A stretch of 64,000 bases of DNA from Mytilus edulis (taxonomy: Eukaryota; Mollusca; Bivalvia; Mytilida; Mytilidae), in contig NC_092346.1 in NCBI RefSeq assembly GCF_963676685.1, forward strand, positions 29,525,133 to 29,589,132, read 5' to 3'. The number at the start of each line of letters is the position of its first letter. The stretch's first letter is position 1. Below, piece after piece: positions 58,500 through 64,000 of the stretch. The position numbers and the translations under genes are program-made. The notes beneath the pieces are model-generated. The model did not search any database and had not been told where the DNA came from. It saw nothing but the letters and a program-made list of their open reading frames with translations.

Positions 58500-61400
58500 T
58501 TTTAGACTAGGGACAGTAATGACATGATTAGAAGTATTTTGTAGACTAAATCAACCAGACTCAACTGTAGTTGGGCATATATTCATTACTGATCTAGGAC
58601 CAATTCAGGTTTAATGTGGAATTTGTCAAACTGTGGACTGGTCTTTGTGTTTTGTTCTATAAGTCATGTGGTTTTCTATCCGTGAACTCCTTAGAAACTT
58701 CGGAGTTTGTTGTTTTGAAATAAAAAAATAAAACATTTAATAATGACTTCAACCCTTTAATGACAAACTGAAAACAACAATTAAATTTTGTTCATGGATT
58801 AACCTAAATGACATGGTGGAATGGAATTTGGTAGGTATCAACACACAACAGGTAGTTAACACTTCTCTGTACTGGAATAATTTACAGAATGATATAAACA
58901 TGAAACCAATCGCCTCACAGTCATTCCATGCATATGTTACATGATGTTATTAAAAGAAACAAATAACAAAAATAAGGAAAATTTCAATAAAATATACAAG
59001 TTACTAAGTGAAGGCACATTGAATTTTTTTTTTCAGAAGAAGTTTTCATGGATGTTTGTTATCTCATTTTTAACCCACTATTATCATTATTATCCTAACC
59101 ATCCGAATTAACCTACAATTGTAAATCTGTTTTATCTATTTAATATATATTGCAATATTAAGCAGTTTTAAAGGTTTTAAAGGTTTGCAAAAAAAATTGT
59201 CATTTGCTGAGAAAATAATTGAAACAATCAGGACATCCAGATTTTTAAAAACATATTTTTTTTTTTATTTCTTCTCTATTTTTTCAATTTTCACTAGGCC
59301 TTTAGAAATAAATTTAACAAATATCCTCATATAGGCTGATTTGGATTTGTATGTGTATTCCATCTTCAACATAAATTTAAGCATTCGTTGTGCCTTCCTT
59401 GTGTACTATGTATGCTTAAATGAAATCAACCCTAGACCATTGATACTTGTTTCAAGCATTTTGTTATGTTTCCTAGAATACATTTACAGAACTATGCACA
59501 CCATAAAACGTGGTTACTTGAGAGCAATTAATAAAAATTAAAATTTATATACATGATATTTAAAGACATTTAATAACTTATTGATTCTAATTTTAAAGGA
59601 TTAAAAACAGAAAATTCAATATGTAACGAAAATTTATAATCACATAGCAATGTAGAAAATCTTTCAAGAAGGAAATATCCTAACAATATCAACTGAAAAC
59701 CACCTTAAAAGTTTAATTTTCAGAAGAAAAATTTAAATTAGTCCAATTTTATGACATTTTAACAACAGTTGAAAATTATGTAATACTTCTGTGCATTTCA
59801 AACAATCATTTCTATCTAAATGATATGATTTTACAATGAAAAACCTACCAGCACAACACATGATGTTAATTTACAACCGAAATATACATTAAAACTATGG
59901 TGTAATCATCTAGGAAAAGCTTTGGTTATTTATATAATGCCAAACTACTGGTCATATAACAAATGTAATAAATATAAATCACAGATGAAATAACTTAAAA
60001 AATAAATTAACAACTTGTAAACCATTATATTTTACACTGCAATACCCTTATAACTGTAAATATACTGGTCATAATGTATTACTGCTGCTACAAAGGGACA
60101 GAAAATAATCACAAAATACTCCCTGAATACTATTTCAACAAGAATTCAAAATATCCTGCAATAGTGGTATTGTGAAAAATACTAAAGCAGCGAAAATTAA
60201 TTAGTTAACTTTTTAACGAAAGTCAGTTAATTCACTTTGTAGTATTAGAATTTATAAAGTAACCAACCAAAGTGCAGAAAACAACCCATAGCCAAGTTGG
60301 CTTGAAACTAAGAATTCTTATTATTAGAACTTTACAATGGAGATTAGAAGACACTGATCAAAATTTAGAAAGAACTTGTTTACTTACACTTTTATGCTGA
60401 GTAAATAATATTCTTATATAATTTGTCCGAAAGTAGAAAGAGACTCGGAAATTGTGTTGATGTTATTTTCACCAAAACAATAGACAGCCCTCTATCAAAT
60501 TCAATAATAAAACTTCCCTTTTAACTGTCCACAAATCATCTTAATGGAAAAGCTGATCAGGAATTTCTTATTTGTAGTTTTGTGATAGCCTACTGGAGCA
60601 GGATATTTTGATTTGCTATGAAATTTCCAAATAATGTATGACAGGGGTCTGTTGGCACTTTTTATTTCATCTAAAAAAAAATAAAAAAATGTTTTTATAT
60701 GGCTAACATTATGAAAGCCATTTTCCATCACAATTCAAATGCTTCTTAAAGTGCCTTTCTACCCTATTACACATTTGACTTTTGGAAAAATCCATTAACA
60801 GATATAAACATCTATACATTCTAAGGCTCTATCAATAAACTTTACTAAAAGTTATAAGCAATCTTACAAATATTAACTTGAATTACAATTTGTTTATCAG
60901 GGTGACAGATCTGCATAAATAGGTAAATATAAATTTGTTTCCAAAAATCTACAAGCAAAATTGCAGGTAAAGAAGTAATAGCAAATTAAAAAATCTAATT
61001 TTTCTTTGAATGCTACTATTATTAGGTATTAGGTCTCTGAAATAATTTACTTATCTACACACTGACCAGTACATTTTCTGCATAGCTATTTTAATAGGAC
61101 CTATCTTGAGATTCAAAAGAAAAAGCAATGTAATAGAACTATCATTATACCATTCACACAAAAAAATAAATATACACATGTTCTCTCTTAAACTGGTACC
61201 AAGGGATGTCAAAGGGAATGTTCAGAAAATCATTTACATACATAGATATGGTAACCAACTCAAGTCAAGCAAATTCAAGATAGGCCCCCAAATTCATTGT
61301 CTATGACATAAACTGTTGATGAATAGACAAAATCTGCACAACAATGTAGGGAAAATTCATCACTGCAGAAAAATGAGATCATAATGAATTGTAAATATGA

Positions 61401-64000
61401 TTGCACATAGTACTGAGCCATTTTCACTTGAACTGTTTTTAACAAGTGTGTAATAATATAAAAGAATTAAAAAAAAAAGAGTATTACTTTTTAATAATTT
61501 TCTTTCATTATTTAAACCTACATAATATATCAGACATAGCATTTAGACCAACAAGTTTATAAATCTTTTCTGATGCTTATAAACTAATAAAACTTTTAGC
61601 TGCAAATATTTGTTCATGTAGAGGTAGCTTCAATGCATTTGATTTTTTTTTTTTTTTATTTCATTTAATGTAAAATGCTCCAAAATATGAAATAAATAAA
61701 TAGAAATAATAAAGGTTTTTCCATATAAAAGAGAAAAAACATGTAATAACATCATTACACTTATAAAGACCGAGAAAAATCCTTTAATTCCGTTTTCTTC
61801 TACAGGTATCATTTTGATTTAAATAATGTTAAAAATGGATCCATGATTTTGTCTTGTGTTTAAAATGAAAATGAAAATATGTTTCAATGTTGATTAAACT
61901 TGGGCATGATTGAATTTAAATTTAAAGTCTTAAATGAAAAACATGTCCAATTAATATACTGAAAATAGTCCACTAGTCGGGGAAAAAAATATTTATTAGA
62001 TTTGTAGAAAGATAAGTATGAGAAATACTTTTTTATGCCTTGCTATTTGATCATCTTTACTTTTATCCATATATCCCTACATCTGCAAATATACAACCTT
62101 TATTTTAAACAACTGGCTTTATACCCTGATCATAAATCTAATGCCTGAAAAAACGTAAGCTCCTAGAAGATTTAAAAAGAATAATAATAAGCAGAAATTT
62201 AGATTCATCCATTTTCCACAAAATTTACATTTATAAAAAAAAAAAAAAAAACATTAATGGTTTCTGTTTAAACAGAAGAGCAATTTAATATTCAATTTCT
62301 AATAAAGTATGCTGGCCAGCTTAGGCATCCTTTAAAATTACATATGGTGAAATGATCCATTTTTTAATTTTCATAAATTATTTTCTTAATAAAAAAAAAA
62401 GAAAAGAAAATTGAAAGACAACTTGGCGAGTTTTAATAAATTAGATAAGTGGTCATGAATCTCAGCATGATTTTGCTATGGACTTTTAAAAAAATACTTT
62501 AAACAAGAATTTTTGAAAGTAGTAGTATGTCTCTGAGTATTATCAGAACACTGTCACAAATATACACAAATCAAAGGCATTTGTGTATAATATGTCTTAA
62601 AACAAACTGACCAAAAATTGCTTGGACACGAATAATAAAAAACAAGGGTGTAATTTTGCAAAGTGATGGTATGAATGTTTATGGAGGTAGACCTAGGTTA
62701 AGGGAAATAACTCTTAAAATCATCAGTACGTTTGTGTCAACCATTTTCATAAATATATTCTAAGCTTCTAGGTTACATAGATTATTTCCAATCTGTTTCA
62801 GGTAAATGCTTAAAAAACATTGATGAAACTTGACTTTAACAAACACATAACTGATTTAAAGAGTTGTCTCCCTGAACAAAGGTCTACCACCTTAAGGTAT
62901 AAAAAAAAATGGTGAATATTAATAAAGATAGAAATAAACAAATTGCAACTGAATAAAACATAAATTAAAGCCGACATCTGACGGAGCATTGTACATAAAT
63001 AATAAAAATCACTTTACGCCAAAGTTTATACAAACTACACAAGAAGTTACCTTTTCTTACGGAAGGACAGTATGACCATAATGAAGCACAAACATTTAAT
63101 ATGTAAACAAAATAAAAGACTTTACTTCAAAAAGAAAAGGTCTTATAAATTGCATAGTCTACATTTTGAATAATGCAATTTTAATAATGATACAATATCT
63201 TGATATCAAAAACTTACAGTTTACATTGCAACAGAAATAACGGTTCTGATTTAATACCTTCCAGCTTTGAAATTGGCCAACAAAAGATATATTGTCAGTC
63301 TAATAAAACTTTGAGTTTCAAGAGCAATCAACCTAATATTCGGGAGAAAAAAAGTGAAATAGAATCAATCTGCATTTAAAAAGTAAGTTCATTATTCTTT
63401 ACAAATTTTCTAATGTTGACAAACAATATACATTTTATAAGATAAAATGCCTGTCTTATAAAATGCCTGTAAGATCCAATAATGCTTAGGATGAGATTAA
63501 AAAAGTTTTGTATTTTTTACACATGTAATATACAACAATACTGCATATTGTATTCAAACATTGTTCTATATTTAGAAATTTGTTAACTATGGATACATTG
63601 TGTGTTCAATTACAGATCTCTGTATACTGACATGAATCGTAACCAAAAAACAGCTGAGAACAACAATTTATCTCATATGTAAATATAACAACCATGGATT
63701 TCTCAGACAACTAAAAAAGTTTTATCAATAAACATTCAATTTTCTTTAAAATATGCAAATATTATCTTGGATTTCTAATATGCGAGACAATAAATAGTTC
63801 ATCGACAGTAACTTTCATTCTTTTCTTGCATAATAATTAACATTTTAACATAAAATTAACAACATTTACATAAATTACATTTATTTACTTTGACACACTT
63901 TTTTGTTCTATTATGAATTTTAGGAGATTCTACACTTCCTTTTTAACAATTTAAATGTTGTTTATTCATTTGGAGATTCTTCATAATTATATGAGACAAT
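58500..64000. other. AT-rich right end without recognised gene
   Basis: Very AT-rich with few of the repeats that fill the rest of the window, apart from a diverged inverted-repeat element at 62682-62894. No exon-like segment or protein motif is seen on either strand. Long low-repeat AT-rich DNA of this kind could be the 3' untranslated region of a gene lying beyond the right edge; that is a guess. Confidence 0.4.
62682..62894. mobile_element. Short inverted-repeat element, relative of 41224-41500
   Basis: 'ggaggtagacct' at left and 'aggtctaccacctt' at right are inverted, and 'gagttgtctccct' near the right end matches the relative's 'gagttatctccct'. Confidence 0.5.

Overview
The window looks like AT-rich nuclear DNA of a marine bivalve, most likely a mussel (Mytilus). 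Genes are split by many GT..AG introns, and the space between exons is filled with interspersed repeats whose wording I recognise from mussel genomic DNA (for example the 'tgatgagtcttttgtagac' and 'gtcatattcctgacttgg' families). Species assignment is from recognition of repeats, not from a search.

Layout. (1) 583-4747, minus strand: the first six coding exons of a leucine-rich-repeat gene (LRRC74/LRRC34-like) that runs off the left edge. A 246-bp piece of its first exon is copied upstream at 5843-6088. (2) 11507-25437, plus strand: a complete ten-exon astacin metalloprotease (441 aa: signal peptide, propeptide, protease, EGF, CUB). (3) 28746-31693: a 5'-truncated L1/Tx1-like LINE with an uninterrupted reverse-transcriptase frame and a 15-bp target-site duplication. 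(4) 36111-53659, plus strand: a second complete ten-exon astacin with identical exon phases (436 aa), whose catalytic glutamate is replaced by leucine. (5) 53.7-64 kb: mobile-element debris, then AT-rich DNA in which I find no gene.

The two astacin genes are tandem paralogues. They share every intron position and phase, a TATA box about 52 bp before the ATG, and two upstream motifs at matching distances (TTATGTAATATTA and AACAAGGAAA). The first keeps the whole active site. The second keeps the three zinc histidines, the disulphide cysteines, the furin-type site and the EGF and CUB domains, but has HLLGH for HEFGH, HQ for HE, and a Met-turn ending in Leu instead of Tyr. It reads as an intact secreted pseudoprotease beside an active partner. 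Any regulatory or decoy role is inference.

The introns and spacers hold a rich set of DNA elements. Three have target-site duplications and long or recognisable terminal repeats: an 8-bp-TSD element with 293-bp terminal inverted repeats carrying a broken Pif1-like helicase fragment (46008-47462), a 928-bp element with a 9-bp TSD and an empty site nearby (56235-57162), and a 6-bp-TSD element with a BED-like zinc finger (54794-55669). There are also several large foldbacks and two elements built from CpG-bearing repeats of about 11-12 bp.
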